NCBI GenBank assembly: GCA_016296675.1 | Contig: JAEDIV010000020.1 | Location: 1 to 23,957, forward strand | Length of the DNA stretch: 23,957 nucleotides | Direction: 5' to 3' | Source: Clostridia bacterium | GTDB taxonomy: Bacteria > Bacillota > Clostridia > Christensenellales > Aristaeellaceae | Shown here: in pieces, positions 1 to 7,681 of the stretch | How positions within the stretch are numbered: position 1 is the first letter of the stretch | How the letters are laid out: each line of letters starts with the position of its first letter | Program-made: the position numbers and the translations under genes | The notes under the pieces: model-generated | Seen by the model: the letters and a program-made list of their open reading frames with translations, nothing else | Databases searched by the model: none | Told to the model about the DNA's origin: nothing

Positions 1-354
1 GGCGGTATGCCGGAGGGCGATATGAGCGCGATGATTCCGGGCGGATTCACGCCGCCCGCAATGACCGGCGCTGAAACAACGAATGAAACGCCTGCGCCGG
101 ACACCAGCGTGCAAACCGATCCGCCGGAAGCGGCGACGAACACCGATTCAGCGCCGTCCGCCGGCAAAACCACAAACGAAACCCGATCCACACGCGGAAA
201 CCGTACAAACTTCACAGGCGAAACCGCATCTCCCAATCCGCCCAGTGCAAACGCAGGCGTCAAAACCGCCGCGTCCAGCGAAACACTTCTGATTGCAAGC
301 ATCTGCGTGCTTCTGGCATCCATCGCAATTGCGCTTTTTGTAAAACATGAATAA
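1..354 (+). CDS. C-terminal part of a surface protein with a membrane anchor (5' end outside window)
   Basis: The frame is open from base 1, so the gene starts upstream of the window; the first ATG at 7 is not a convincing start because it has no ribosome binding site in view. The visible part begins with a Gly/Met/Pro-rich stretch (GGMPEGDMSAMIPGGFTPP), continues as a long low-complexity Thr/Ala/Pro/Asn-rich linker, and ends in one hydrophobic segment of about 20 residues (LLIASICVLLASIAIALFV) followed by the short charged tail KHE. This is the layout of a cell-wall-spanning stalk with a C-terminal membrane anchor. Gly/Met/Pro-rich tails of this kind occur in Clostridia after CotH-kinase-like or carbohydrate-binding domains, but that domain is not in view, so no function is assigned. 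It is convergent with the DUF1846 gene. Confidence 0.65.
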   Translation, partial: GGMPEGDMSAMIPGGFTPPAMTGAETTNETPAPDTSVQTDPPEAATNTDSAPSAGKTTNETRSTRGNRTNFTGETASPNPPSANAGVKTAASSETLLIASICVLLASIAIALFVKHE

Positions 355-362
355 ACATGGAA

Positions 363-423
363 ACAGCCTGCGTGCCATTGCAGGGTGTCTGAAAAAGATC
401 ACCCGGAACAGCGCGCAGGCTGT
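363..423 (+). terminator. Nested inverted repeat after the partial surface gene
   Basis: Arms ACAGCCTGCG (363-372) and CGCAGGCTGT (414-423) are fully complementary. Inside the long loop a second stem pairs GGGTG (383-387) with CACCC (400-404). No clear T-run follows, so it may be a weak terminator or a 3'-end stabilising structure. The stronger terminator lies at 476-526. Confidence 0.4.
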
Positions 424-475
424 ATTATTGCGTTCTAAGCCGGTTTTGTGATGAGCATTATGGAATGAATGGAAC

Positions 476-526
476 AAAAAACGCCCTCTACGATGAAAAT
501 TAATTTCTCCGTAGAGGACGTTTTTT
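476..526. terminator. Bidirectional intrinsic terminator between convergent genes
   Basis: A6 (476-481), then CG and CCTCTACG (485-492), pair with CGTAGAGG (510-517), CG and T6 (521-526), with one mismatch (484/518). The U-run appears on whichever strand is read, so it can end both the plus-strand surface gene and the minus-strand VanW-RidA-DegV-DUF1846 operon. Confidence 0.85.
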
Positions 527-561
527 ATCTAGAGGATTTGTAGTTTTGAAAGAATACGGCT

Positions 562-2046
562 TTATTTATGATACAGCTTCGTCGTTTCGTAGACCGGTTC
601 GCAGCTTACGTTGATGCCTAAGCGTTTGTAGGTTTTTTCGTCTACGGAGGAGAGGATGACGGAGAAATGCGCGTCGCAGCCGCGGAGCTTTTCAAGCTGT
701 TTTTGGGCGAGGGCTGCGTTTTCATCGGTGACTGCGCTTACGCACAGGGCGATCAGCATCTCGTCGGAATGCAGACGCGGATTGTGATGGCCGAGGTTAC
801 GGGTTTTAAGGTTAGAGATAGGCTCGATGACGGCGGGGGAGATGAGGTCGACTTCCTTGTCGATGCCGGCCAAGGCCTTTAAGGCGTTGAGCATGAGGGC
901 TGCGGATGCGCCTAAAAGAGAGCTTGTTTTTCCGGTAACGATTCTGCCGTCCGGAAGTTCCATGGCGGCTGCCGGCGCGCCGGTTGTTTTTTCGCGAAGA
1001 AGCGCGGCGCTGACGGCGGGACAGACTTCGGAAGTGATGTCGGCCTTATTCATGATGAGCTCAAGCCGGCGCACGGCTTCTTCATTGGCGCCGCCTTTTT
1101 TGAGATTGCATTGCGCGGCGTAATAGCGCCTGAGGATCTCAACGCGGGAAGCCTGGGAGCAGATTTCGTCGTCTGTAATACAGAAGCCGATCATGTTTAC
1201 GCCCATGTCGGTGGGGGATTTATAGGGAGACGAGCCCGAGATGCGCTTCATGATTTCGCTCAGCACCGGGAAGATTTCAACATCTCTGTTGTAATTGACG
1301 GCCTTAGTATCGTAGGCTTCGAGGTGATAGGGGTCGATCATGTTTACGTCGTCAAGATCAGCGGTGGCGGCTTCGTAGGCAAGGTTGATCGGATGCTTTA
1401 AGGGCAGATTCCAGATGGGGAAGGTTTCGAACTTGGCGTAGCCCGAGGAGATGCCCCTCTGATAATCGTGGTACAGCTGGCTTAAGCATGTGGCCATTTT
1501 TCCGCTGCCTGCGGCAGGCGCAGTGACAACCACGAGCGGTCTTGAGGTTTCGATATACTCGTTTCTGCCGAAACCTTCTTCGCACACAATGTTCTTGACG
1601 TCCGACGGATAGCCCTTGATCGGATAGTGGCGGTAGGAGCGGATGCCGAGGGAAGTCAGGCGCTTTCTGAACTGATCTGCGCTGGGCTGACCGGCATACT
1701 GCGTAATGACGACGGAGCCGACATAAAGGCCCATGCCTCTAAAAATATCCATAAGGCGTAAAACGTCGTCGTCATAGGAAATGCCGAGGTCGCCTCGGAT
1801 TTTGTTTTTTTCGATATCGTTGGCATTGATGACGATGATGATTTCAACCTGGCTTTCGAAGGACAGGAGCATACGCATTTTGCTGTCGGGTTCAAAGCCG
1901 GGAAGCACGCGGGAAGCATGGTAATCATCAAAGAGCTTGCCGCCGAATTCGAGATACAGCTTGCCGCCGAACGTTTCGATTCGCTTTTTGATGTGATCGG
2001 ACTGAAGAGAGATGTATTTTGCGTTGTCGAAACCGATTCGAGCCAT
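562..2046 (-). CDS. DUF1846 family protein
   Basis: The 494 residues match the full length usual for the DUF1846 family, a conserved Firmicutes protein of unknown function. The diagnostic segment is VVVTAPAAGSGKMATCLSQ at about residues 172-190; its APAAGSGK (176-183) resembles a Walker A loop, which suggests nucleotide binding, but no activity is established. The N-terminal segment MARIGFDNAKYISLQSDHI is also typical. No signal peptide or membrane segment is seen, so it is probably cytoplasmic. It is the last gene of the operon, 22 bases after degV, with an AGGGGG ribosome binding site about 8-9 bases before ATG. The terminator at 476-526 follows. Family assignment is firm; function is unknown. 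Confidence 0.9.
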   Translation of the reverse strand: MARIGFDNAKYISLQSDHIKKRIETFGGKLYLEFGGKLFDDYHASRVLPGFEPDSKMRMLLSFESQVEIIIVINANDIEKNKIRGDLGISYDDDVLRLMDIFRGMGLYVGSVVITQYAGQPSADQFRKRLTSLGIRSYRHYPIKGYPSDVKNIVCEEGFGRNEYIETSRPLVVVTAPAAGSGKMATCLSQLYHDYQRGISSGYAKFETFPIWNLPLKHPINLAYEAATADLDDVNMIDPYHLEAYDTKAVNYNRDVEIFPVLSEIMKRISGSSPYKSPTDMGVNMIGFCITDDEICSQASRVEILRRYYAAQCNLKKGGANEEAVRRLELIMNKADITSEVCPAVSAALLREKTTGAPAAAMELPDGRIVTGKTSSLLGASAALMLNALKALAGIDKEVDLISPAVIEPISNLKTRNLGHHNPRLHSDEMLIALCVSAVTDENAALAQKQLEKLRGCDAHFSVILSSVDEKTYKRLGINVSCEPVYETTKLYHK

Positions 2047-2068
2047 TCACAAGGCCCCCTTTTCAAAA

Positions 2069-2914
2069 CTATTTTTCAAAAAAGAGAATGCCGAGAGTGC
2101 CGGGGCCGCAGTGGCTGGATACAGTACAGCCGGCGGTGGAGAAAAGAACGTTCGTGAAAGGACGCATTTCAAGGACGGTTTCCTTGACCTTCTGGCGGAT
2201 TTCGTCGGATACGCCGGAATCTGTGATATAGATGTAATCAAGATCGGCATCCACGTTTTCGTTTAAGCGGTCACGAACATAATCTGCAAGCACAACGGAC
2301 ATCTTGCCGCGGTACTTTTTGCATACGTCCATTTTGCCGTCTTTGACTTCGATGCAGATGCGAAGGCGGAGAAGACCGGCGGCAAACGCGGTAACCGAGG
2401 AGCAGCGGCCGCCCTTGGCCAGATAATCCACGGTATCCAGAACGAAGCTGACGTTCAGCTTTTCGCGCTTTTCCATGAGGATATCGTAGATTTCTTTGCC
2501 GGATTTGCCTTCCCTGGCAAGGTTTGCGGCAGTGATGACGAGAAGACCGATGCCGGTAGAGAGGTTGTGGCTGTCTACGGCATATACGCCGCCCACTTCT
2601 TCGGCGGCCATGCGGCAGTTCTGAAAGCACACGCTCATTTCGCTTGAAATTGTCAGATGGACGATTTCATAGCCTTCTTCTTTGAAGGGCTTCCAGAAAT
2701 CGATATAGTCCTGCATGGAAACGGCAGCGGTCTTGGGAAGCTGACCGCACTGGCTGATCTTTTCAAACAAAACATCGCTTGTGATGTCTACGCCGTCTCT
2801 GTATTCGTCGTCCTGGATGCGGACATAGAGGGGAATGGTTTTGACGCCGTATTCCTCAAGCTGTTCTTTGGTCATGTCGCAGGTGGAATCGCAGGTAATG
2901 ATGACCTTATTCAT
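2069..2914 (-). CDS. DegV family fatty-acid-binding protein
   Basis: DegV-type (FakB-like) proteins bind a long-chain fatty acid and can present it to a fatty acid kinase for incorporation into phospholipids. The 281 residues fit the family (about 280). The N-terminus VIITCDSTCDM has the usual D-S-[TS]-[CA]-D loop, and DTVDYLAKGGRCS near residue 160 is the typical second signature. No FakA kinase gene lies nearby, so the partner is elsewhere or absent. GGAGG at 2923-2927 sits 8 bases before ATG, and the gene starts 15 bases after ridA. The substrate cannot be told from sequence. Confidence 0.92.
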   Translation of the reverse strand: MNKVIITCDSTCDMTKEQLEEYGVKTIPLYVRIQDDEYRDGVDITSDVLFEKISQCGQLPKTAAVSMQDYIDFWKPFKEEGYEIVHLTISSEMSVCFQNCRMAAEEVGGVYAVDSHNLSTGIGLLVITAANLAREGKSGKEIYDILMEKREKLNVSFVLDTVDYLAKGGRCSSVTAFAAGLLRLRICIEVKDGKMDVCKKYRGKMSVVLADYVRDRLNENVDADLDYIYITDSGVSDEIRQKVKETVLEMRPFTNVLFSTAGCTVSSHCGPGTLGILFFEK

Positions 2915-2929
2915 GCTGAAATCCTCCGT

Positions 2930-3316
2930 TTATTCAAGGGTGCGGGCGGCGATCACTTCGATCTCAATCAGCGCGCCTTTGGGGAGCTTGGAAACCTCAT
3001 AGCATGCACGGGCCGGGAAATTGGGCGCAAAGTATTCGCCGTAAATCGCGTTTACCTGGCCGAAAGAACCAAGGTCCGTCAGAAGCACGGTGGTCTTCAA
3101 AGCGTGGTTCATGGTGAGCCCTACTTCTTCAAGAACGGTCTTGATGTTTTGAAGCGCCTGTCTTGTCTGATTTTCGATGCCGCCTTCGACGATTTCGTTG
3201 GTCTTGGGATCAAGGGGAATCATACCGGATACGAAAACGAGATCGCTGGTCATGGTGAGCGTGGAATAGGGACCGACAGCCTTCGGGCCTTTTTCGGTGT
3301 TAAAGCATACTTTCAC
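2930..3316 (-). CDS. ridA: RidA family enamine/imine deaminase, GTG start
   Basis: RidA hydrolyses reactive enamine/imine intermediates made by PLP enzymes such as threonine/serine dehydratases. Visible family motifs are GPYS near the start, VSGMIPLDP, and the active-site region FPARACYEVSKLPKGALIEIEV with the conserved Arg and Glu. The open frame runs back to 3373, but that would overlap the VanW gene. The start chosen is GTG at 3316, because GGAGG (3326-3330) lies 9 bases upstream and the product then has 128 residues, the normal RidA size. It follows the VanW stop by 14 bases. A serine dehydratase is encoded 14 kb away in this window, a possible source of substrate, but there is no direct link. 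Confidence 0.92.
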   Translation of the reverse strand: MKVCFNTEKGPKAVGPYSTLTMTSDLVFVSGMIPLDPKTNEIVEGGIENQTRQALQNIKTVLEEVGLTMNHALKTTVLLTDLGSFGQVNAIYGEYFAPNFPARACYEVSKLPKGALIEIEVIAARTLE

Positions 3317-3330
3317 GGGATGGTTCCTCC

Positions 3331-4791
3331 TTACTGCTGACCGGCTGGCGCGATTGGATGAACACCCACCCAATAGGTGTCGCGTTCGCCTTCATAATAA
3401 TCCTGAGAGATTTCCTCGCGTTTGACTTCAAGACCGGTTTCCCAGTCATAGTAGATGCGTTCGAGCATGCTGCGTCGGCCGAGCTTACCTTCCTTTTTCA
3501 GCGTATATTCGTCCGTGTAATAGGCGTAAATGCCGCTCTCGTCCGGCACGGTGGTGATGGAAGTATTCTTGATGTCGTTTTGAAGGATCGTCGAATACAG
3601 CTCGATTCTGTAATCCGGCTTTCTTCCGTAGATGTTTACGATTGCGTAATCGCGGGTTACGTCGGTATAGATATAGATGTTATAGTCGGTGTTGTTGACA
3701 AACACGAAATCGTCCTGAGAGTCTTCGCTGACGGCTGCGTCCATGCTGGCTTTGCAGTAGCTGACGACCATGGAATGGTTATGGCGTTCGATGACGTCCA
3801 TTCCTGCCTGCAAGACGGCGGCATAGAGCGTACTGGAGGCCTGGCAGATGCCGCCGCCGACGCCCTCTGTGATGGTTGCGCCGTAGTAAACGGTGGCTTC
3901 CTTATAGCCGCGAAGCGTGGTTCTGGAACCGACGACCTCGTTGAAGGAAATGGCTTCGCCGACCTTGACTTCAAAGGCGTTGAAGTTGGCAAGGGCAGTG
4001 CGGATATTGGAGCGTCTTGCAGAGGAGCTGCCTTCAAGCGATGTCTGATAGGTGACGATCAGCTGAAGACCTTCCGCTGCGTCGCCGGAGGAAATGGCGG
4101 CGGGCTTCTTTTCAACCGGCAGCTCAATTTCCTTGGATACGCCCTCCATCATGGCTGTATACAGGGTGTTGAACAGCGCTTCTTCATCAAGCGCAAGGCC
4201 GTCCTTTGACTGGCTTAAGATAACAGGCTGATAGGTATCAAGTAGAATATCCGCGTCCTGTGGAGCGACATAAACTTCCCTGGCAATCTGCGCGATGAAC
4301 GATTTGAGCGCTTCTTCATCGTAGGTGAATTCGGTCCAGAGTTCCTGCGGAGAATACCTTAGGGACATCATCATGTTTTCGCGGTCGGCCGCGCTTCCGG
4401 TGTGGCCGAAGAACCATGCCTTTTCAAGGATGTCTTCGGTATTGATGGAAGCGCCGACGTCTTTCGGCGAAAATGTCCAGGATTTGTCCTGGTATACAAG
4501 GCGATACTGCGCGTTCACAAGTTTGTCAGCCCACTGATTGAGCATGCTTTCGCCCTGCTCCTTTGTGTAGGCGGACATGTCGACGGAATTGATGTATACG
4601 CCTTTGAGATAATAATCATTGTTAATCGTACCGGAGCGCTTGAATATGACAAATCCCGCCACGATGGCTGCTACCAGAAATATGGCGAACAAGGGATTTG
4701 AAAACAGATCTTTGAGGGTATTCTTTTTTCTTATTGGCCTTCTGCGCACATTGGTCGGCGCGTTTCGCCTGCGAATAGGCGGTCGCTGCAT
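3331..4791 (-). CDS. VanW family membrane-anchored protein
   Basis: The 486-residue protein has a basic N-terminus (MQRPPIRRRN), one membrane segment at about residues 33-50, an extracellular region resembling the PG-binding_4 domain (about 60-230), and a VanW domain at about 245-375 with the hallmark GGGICQASSTLY (312-323). VanW was named from some vanB-type vancomycin-resistance clusters, but the family is widespread in Clostridia without resistance genes and its biochemical role is unknown; an envelope or peptidoglycan role is inferred. There are no vanH/A/X genes here, so resistance is not implied. ATG is preceded by GGAGG (4804-4808). It is the first gene of the operon. Confidence 0.9.
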   Translation of the reverse strand: MQRPPIRRRNAPTNVRRRPIRKKNTLKDLFSNPLFAIFLVAAIVAGFVIFKRSGTINNDYYLKGVYINSVDMSAYTKEQGESMLNQWADKLVNAQYRLVYQDKSWTFSPKDVGASINTEDILEKAWFFGHTGSAADRENMMMSLRYSPQELWTEFTYDEEALKSFIAQIAREVYVAPQDADILLDTYQPVILSQSKDGLALDEEALFNTLYTAMMEGVSKEIELPVEKKPAAISSGDAAEGLQLIVTYQTSLEGSSSARRSNIRTALANFNAFEVKVGEAISFNEVVGSRTTLRGYKEATVYYGATITEGVGGGICQASSTLYAAVLQAGMDVIERHNHSMVVSYCKASMDAAVSEDSQDDFVFVNNTDYNIYIYTDVTRDYAIVNIYGRKPDYRIELYSTILQNDIKNTSITTVPDESGIYAYYTDEYTLKKEGKLGRRSMLERIYYDWETGLEVKREEISQDYYEGERDTYWVGVHPIAPAGQQ

Positions 4792-4839
4792 TGTATATCC
4801 ATTCCTCCGTTACATATATCACACCATTACACCTATTAT

Positions 4840-4868
4840 ATTATACACCACATAATCGCTTTTTGCAA
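4840..4868 (-). promoter_or_regulatory. Sigma-A type promoter of the VanW-RidA-DegV-DUF1846 operon
   Basis: On the minus strand TTGCAA (4863-4868) and TATAAT (4840-4845) are separated by 17 bases. The predicted start lies about 30 bases before the GGAGG of the VanW gene. Confidence 0.75.
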
Positions 4869-4923
4869 ATGTTTTGCCGAGCGGGAATACGTTAAATCGG
4901 ATAAAGGGAGAATGGGAAAACCA

Positions 4924-5609
4924 GTAGGCGGCGGGACGGGAAACCCGTCCCCTACGGCATAAACGGACGATTTTTTGAGATCAGGCGTCTTGTGCACCCT
5001 GTAGGGGAAGCGTTTCGCCTCCCGCCAACTTACGATTGTTTTAAAGCGTTTGGTTTTTATAAACAGGTAGGCTGCGGGACGGGAAACCCGTCCCCTATGG
5101 CATAAATGGACGATTTTTTGGGATCAGGCGTCTTGTGCACCCTGTAGGGGAAGCGTTTCGCCTCCCGCCAACTTACGATTGTTTAAATCGTTTGGTTTTA
5201 TAGAAACAAAGAGGCGGCGGGATGGGAAACCCGTCCCCTACGGCATAAACGGACGATTTTTTTGATCAGGCGTCTTGCGTACCCTGTAGGGGAGGCGTTT
5301 CGCCTCCCGCCAACTTACGATTGTTTAAAGGGTTTGGTTTTTATAGAAAAAGGTAGGCGGCGGGACGGGAAACCCGTCCCCTACGGCATAAACGGACGAT
5401 TTTTTGAGATCGGGCGTCTTGTGTACCCTGTAAGGGAGGCGTTTCGCCTCCCGCCAACTTACGATTGTTTAAAGCGTTTGGTTTTATAGAAACAAAGAGG
5501 CGGCGGGACGGGAAACCCGTCCCCTACGGCATAAACGGGCGATTTTTGAGATCAGGCGTCTTGCGTACCCTGCAAGGCTCGCTTCATGTACCTTGGCTTG
5601 CTTTATAGA
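4924..5609. repeat. Tandem array of 143-bp units, each with two head-to-head palindromes
   Basis: Units begin at 4926, 5069, 5212, 5355 and 5498, so the period is exactly 143 bases four times over. Each full unit has palindrome A (GGGACGGG-AAA-CCCGTCCC, first copy 4933-4951, followed by CTAC) and, about 45 bases later in opposite orientation, palindrome B (GTAGGGG, then an AGCG or GGCG core, TTT, CGCCTCCCGC; first copy 5001-5025). Both have the same outer frame (GTAGGGG...CCCGC) with different cores. Units 1-2 carry one imperfect pair in B; unit 3 has it perfect. Unit 5 loses palindrome B after about 5571 and ends in a different sequence before the rpmF terminator. No gene is seen in this 880-base gap. 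Confidence 0.92.
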
Positions 5610-5650
5610 AAAAAGGCTTATGCAAAACCATGTTTTGCATAAGCCTTTTT
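5610..5650 (-). terminator. Intrinsic terminator of yceD-rpmF
   Basis: An 18-base perfect stem (5610-5627 with 5633-5650; core GGCTTATGCAAAA) with a five-base loop. Read on the minus strand it ends in a U-run, 19 bases after the rpmF stop. Confidence 0.92.
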
Positions 5651-5668
5651 ATTTGCAAGGAGGGGAAA

Positions 5669-5860
5669 TTATTTCTCTTCTTCCTCAACCTTGATTACCT
5701 GCTGACCATCGTAGTAGCCGCAGGACTTGCACGCGCGGTGCATCAGCTTCATCTTGCCGCACTTGGGGCACTTGCCGATGCCGGGCAGGCTGAGCTTCCA
5801 ATGCGCGGAACGACGAGAATTTCTTCTTGCCTTAGAAACTTTTCCTTTGGGTGTTGCCAT
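5669..5860 (-). CDS. rpmF: 50S ribosomal protein L32
   Basis: A 63-residue basic protein starting MATPKGKVSKARRNSRRSAHW, the standard L32 N-terminus. A zinc ribbon is intact: C31-P-K-C34 and C44-K-S-C47. This is therefore the zinc-binding form of L32, not a cysteine-free paralogue. The tail is acidic (VEEEEK). It starts two bases after the yceD stop, the conserved yceD-rpmF order of many bacteria, and is followed by a strong terminator. Confidence 0.97.
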   Translation of the reverse strand: MATPKGKVSKARRNSRRSAHWKLSLPGIGKCPKCGKMKLMHRACKSCGYYDGQQVIKVEEEEK

Positions 5861-5862
5861 GG

Positions 5863-6369
5863 TTACACCTCCTCATTGTTTTGATCAGATAATAAACTAT
5901 TCAATGCCGAAAACGGATTAAGCTTGCCTGAATCCTTCGGGCATGTGCATAGCTCGTAATTGCGGTTTTTACCGCAGCTTGGGCAGAGTCCCTTGCAATC
6001 GTCCTTGCAAAGGAAACGGATGGGCAGCTCCAGGATGACATTTTCGCGGATTACGGGCTCAAGATCGATCTCATAGCCGGTAATGGGATAAGCGTCCTCG
6101 CCGTCGCCGCCAACGACAAACACCGCGTCCAGATCCGCCTTCACCTTTTTTTCGATCGGGATCAGGCAGTTGGCGCACTGGGTCTTTGCCAGAGCAGAGA
6201 TTTTTCCGTTCACATTGATTTCTTCTCCGGCACCGAAAAATACGCCGTCAAAGCATACATCCGCCAAGGTGATTTCGTCTCCCATGACCTCGATGGTTTC
6301 ATCGGGAAGCGCGACCTCAATGGGATATGATTGACCGGGATTTTTAAGTGCACGAGAAATATTCAGCAT
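5863..6369 (-). CDS. yceD: YceD/DUF177 family protein
   Basis: YceD proteins are encoded next to rpmF across bacteria and have been linked to 23S rRNA accumulation and ribosome assembly. This copy has a Cys pair in CANC and a C-terminal Cys-rich segment (FLCKDDCKGLCPSCGKN) that is typical and may bind zinc. The frame can be opened at GTG 6393, but the first family-like residues are MLNISRALKNPG, so ATG at 6369 (168 residues) is preferred. GGAGG at 6383-6387 is then 13 bases away, longer than usual here, so the start is slightly uncertain. It ends two bases before rpmF. Confidence 0.9.
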   Translation of the reverse strand: MLNISRALKNPGQSYPIEVALPDETIEVMGDEITLADVCFDGVFFGAGEEINVNGKISALAKTQCANCLIPIEKKVKADLDAVFVVGGDGEDAYPITGYEIDLEPVIRENVILELPIRFLCKDDCKGLCPSCGKNRNYELCTCPKDSGKLNPFSALNSLLSDQNNEEV

Positions 6370-6402
6370 GAGTTTTAGAAAACCTCCCACCACAGCCTAT
6401 AT

Positions 6403-6431
6403 AGTATAGTCTCAACCGGGGTTTTTGTAAA
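6403..6431 (-). promoter_or_regulatory. Promoter of yceD-rpmF
   Basis: On the minus strand TTTACA (6426-6431), a 17-base spacer and TATACT (6403-6408). It lies between the ackA stop and yceD, so the ribosomal pair can be read independently of pta-ackA. Confidence 0.75.
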
Positions 6432-6450
6432 GTTATTTTTTGTATACGGT

Positions 6451-7659
6451 TTATTTAGAAGCGGTAAGCTCGAGGGTATCCATGGCGATTGCCAGCTCTT
6501 CGTTGGTGGGGATGACCCAGGATACAACCTTGCTTCCGGGCTTGGAGATCATAGCTTCCTTGCCGCGGACCTTGTTGGCTTCTTCGTCGACTTCTACGCC
6601 CAGGAACTCGAGGCCCTTGAGGACGTTTGCGCGGCCGGCGGCGTCGTTTTCGCCGATGCCGGCGGTGAAAATGATGGCGTCAAGGCCGCCCATGGCTGCA
6701 GCGTAGGAGCCGATGTACTTGCGGATGCCGTAGGCCCACATGTCAAGGGCGAGGCGGGCGTCGGCATTGCCTTCGTTGGCGGCGGTGTTTACGTCGCGCA
6801 TATCGCTGGATACGCCGGAGATGCCCAGAAGACCGCTCTTTTTGTTGAGCATGTTGAGGGTATCGGTGACGGAGATGCCTTCCTTGTTGGCGATGAACTC
6901 AACAACGGCGGGATCGACGTTGCCGGAGCGGGTACCCATCAGAACGCCCTCGAGGGGAGTAAGACCCATGGAGGTGTCAACGCACTTTCCGTCTACAACA
7001 GCGGAGAGGGAGGAGCCGTTTCCAAGGTGGCAAACGATGATCTTGTCCGCTTTCTGGCCGTGAGCTTTCAGAACTTCGATAGCGCGGCCGGATACGAAGC
7101 GATGGCTGGTGCCGTGGAAGCCGTAGCGGCGAACCGCGTGCTCCTTATAATACTTCATGGGAACGCCGTACATGAAGGCCTTGGGGGGCATGGTCTGATG
7201 GAAAGCGGTGTCGAATACGGCGACCTGAGGCGTGCCTGCCATAACGGCTTCGCAGGCTTCGATGCCCATGAGGTTTGCGGGGTTGTGGAGGGGGCCCAGG
7301 GGGATGCAATCCTTGATGGCCTGCTTGCAGGCGTCATCGATGATGCAGGAAGCGGTGAACTTGTCGCCGCCGTGGAGAACGCGATGGCCTACCGCGCCGA
7401 TTTCGCTTACGTCCGCGATGACGCCGTGATCCTTGTCAACGAGCGCTTCAAGAACGAGCTGGATGGCGGAGGTGTGATCCTTGAACTGGGTTTCAACGAC
7501 GTATTCCTGTTTGGTGTTTTCGCCGTACTTGTGGGTGAGCTTGCCGCTCTCCATGCCGATGCGCTCAGCAAGGCCCTTGGCGATAACGGAATTGTCGTCC
7601 ATGTCAAAAAGCTGATACTTCAAAGAGGAAGAACCGGCGTTGATAACGAGAATCTTCAT
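6451..7659 (-). CDS. ackA: Acetate kinase
   Basis: AckA converts acetyl phosphate and ADP to acetate and ATP, the ATP-yielding last step of acetate fermentation. The 402 residues are full length. The signature MKILVINAGSSSLKYQLFD is at the N-terminus, GHRVLHGG contains the catalytic Arg at about 93, and YGFHGTSHRFV, HLGNGSSL, TRSGNVDP and the adenine-loop motif GIGEND follow in family order. AGGAG lies about 8 bases before ATG. It is 22 bases downstream of pta, the usual pta-ackA operon. No obvious intrinsic terminator is seen between ackA and the yceD promoter. Confidence 0.98.
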   Translation of the reverse strand: MKILVINAGSSSLKYQLFDMDDNSVIAKGLAERIGMESGKLTHKYGENTKQEYVVETQFKDHTSAIQLVLEALVDKDHGVIADVSEIGAVGHRVLHGGDKFTASCIIDDACKQAIKDCIPLGPLHNPANLMGIEACEAVMAGTPQVAVFDTAFHQTMPPKAFMYGVPMKYYKEHAVRRYGFHGTSHRFVSGRAIEVLKAHGQKADKIIVCHLGNGSSLSAVVDGKCVDTSMGLTPLEGVLMGTRSGNVDPAVVEFIANKEGISVTDTLNMLNKKSGLLGISGVSSDMRDVNTAANEGNADARLALDMWAYGIRKYIGSYAAAMGGLDAIIFTAGIGENDAAGRANVLKGLEFLGVEVDEEANKVRGKEAMISKPGSKVVSWVIPTNEELAIAMDTLELTASK

Positions 7660-7681
7660 TATACTGTCTCCTTTATATGCC

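Noticed and set aside
3317..3373. Longer RidA start at 3373
   Set aside because: It would overlap the VanW gene and lacks a ribosome binding site; GTG 3316 has both the RBS and the family N-terminus.
3331..4791. Vancomycin resistance locus
   Set aside because: VanW-domain proteins are common in Clostridia; no ligase, dehydrogenase or dipeptidase genes are present.
5262..5489. A 75-codon open frame inside the repeat array, with a repeated peptide
   Set aside because: It is only the translation of two adjacent 143-bp units across the palindromes and has no recognisable family.
4924..5571. CRISPR array
   Set aside because: The whole 143-bp unit is repeated with no unique spacers, and no cas gene is present.
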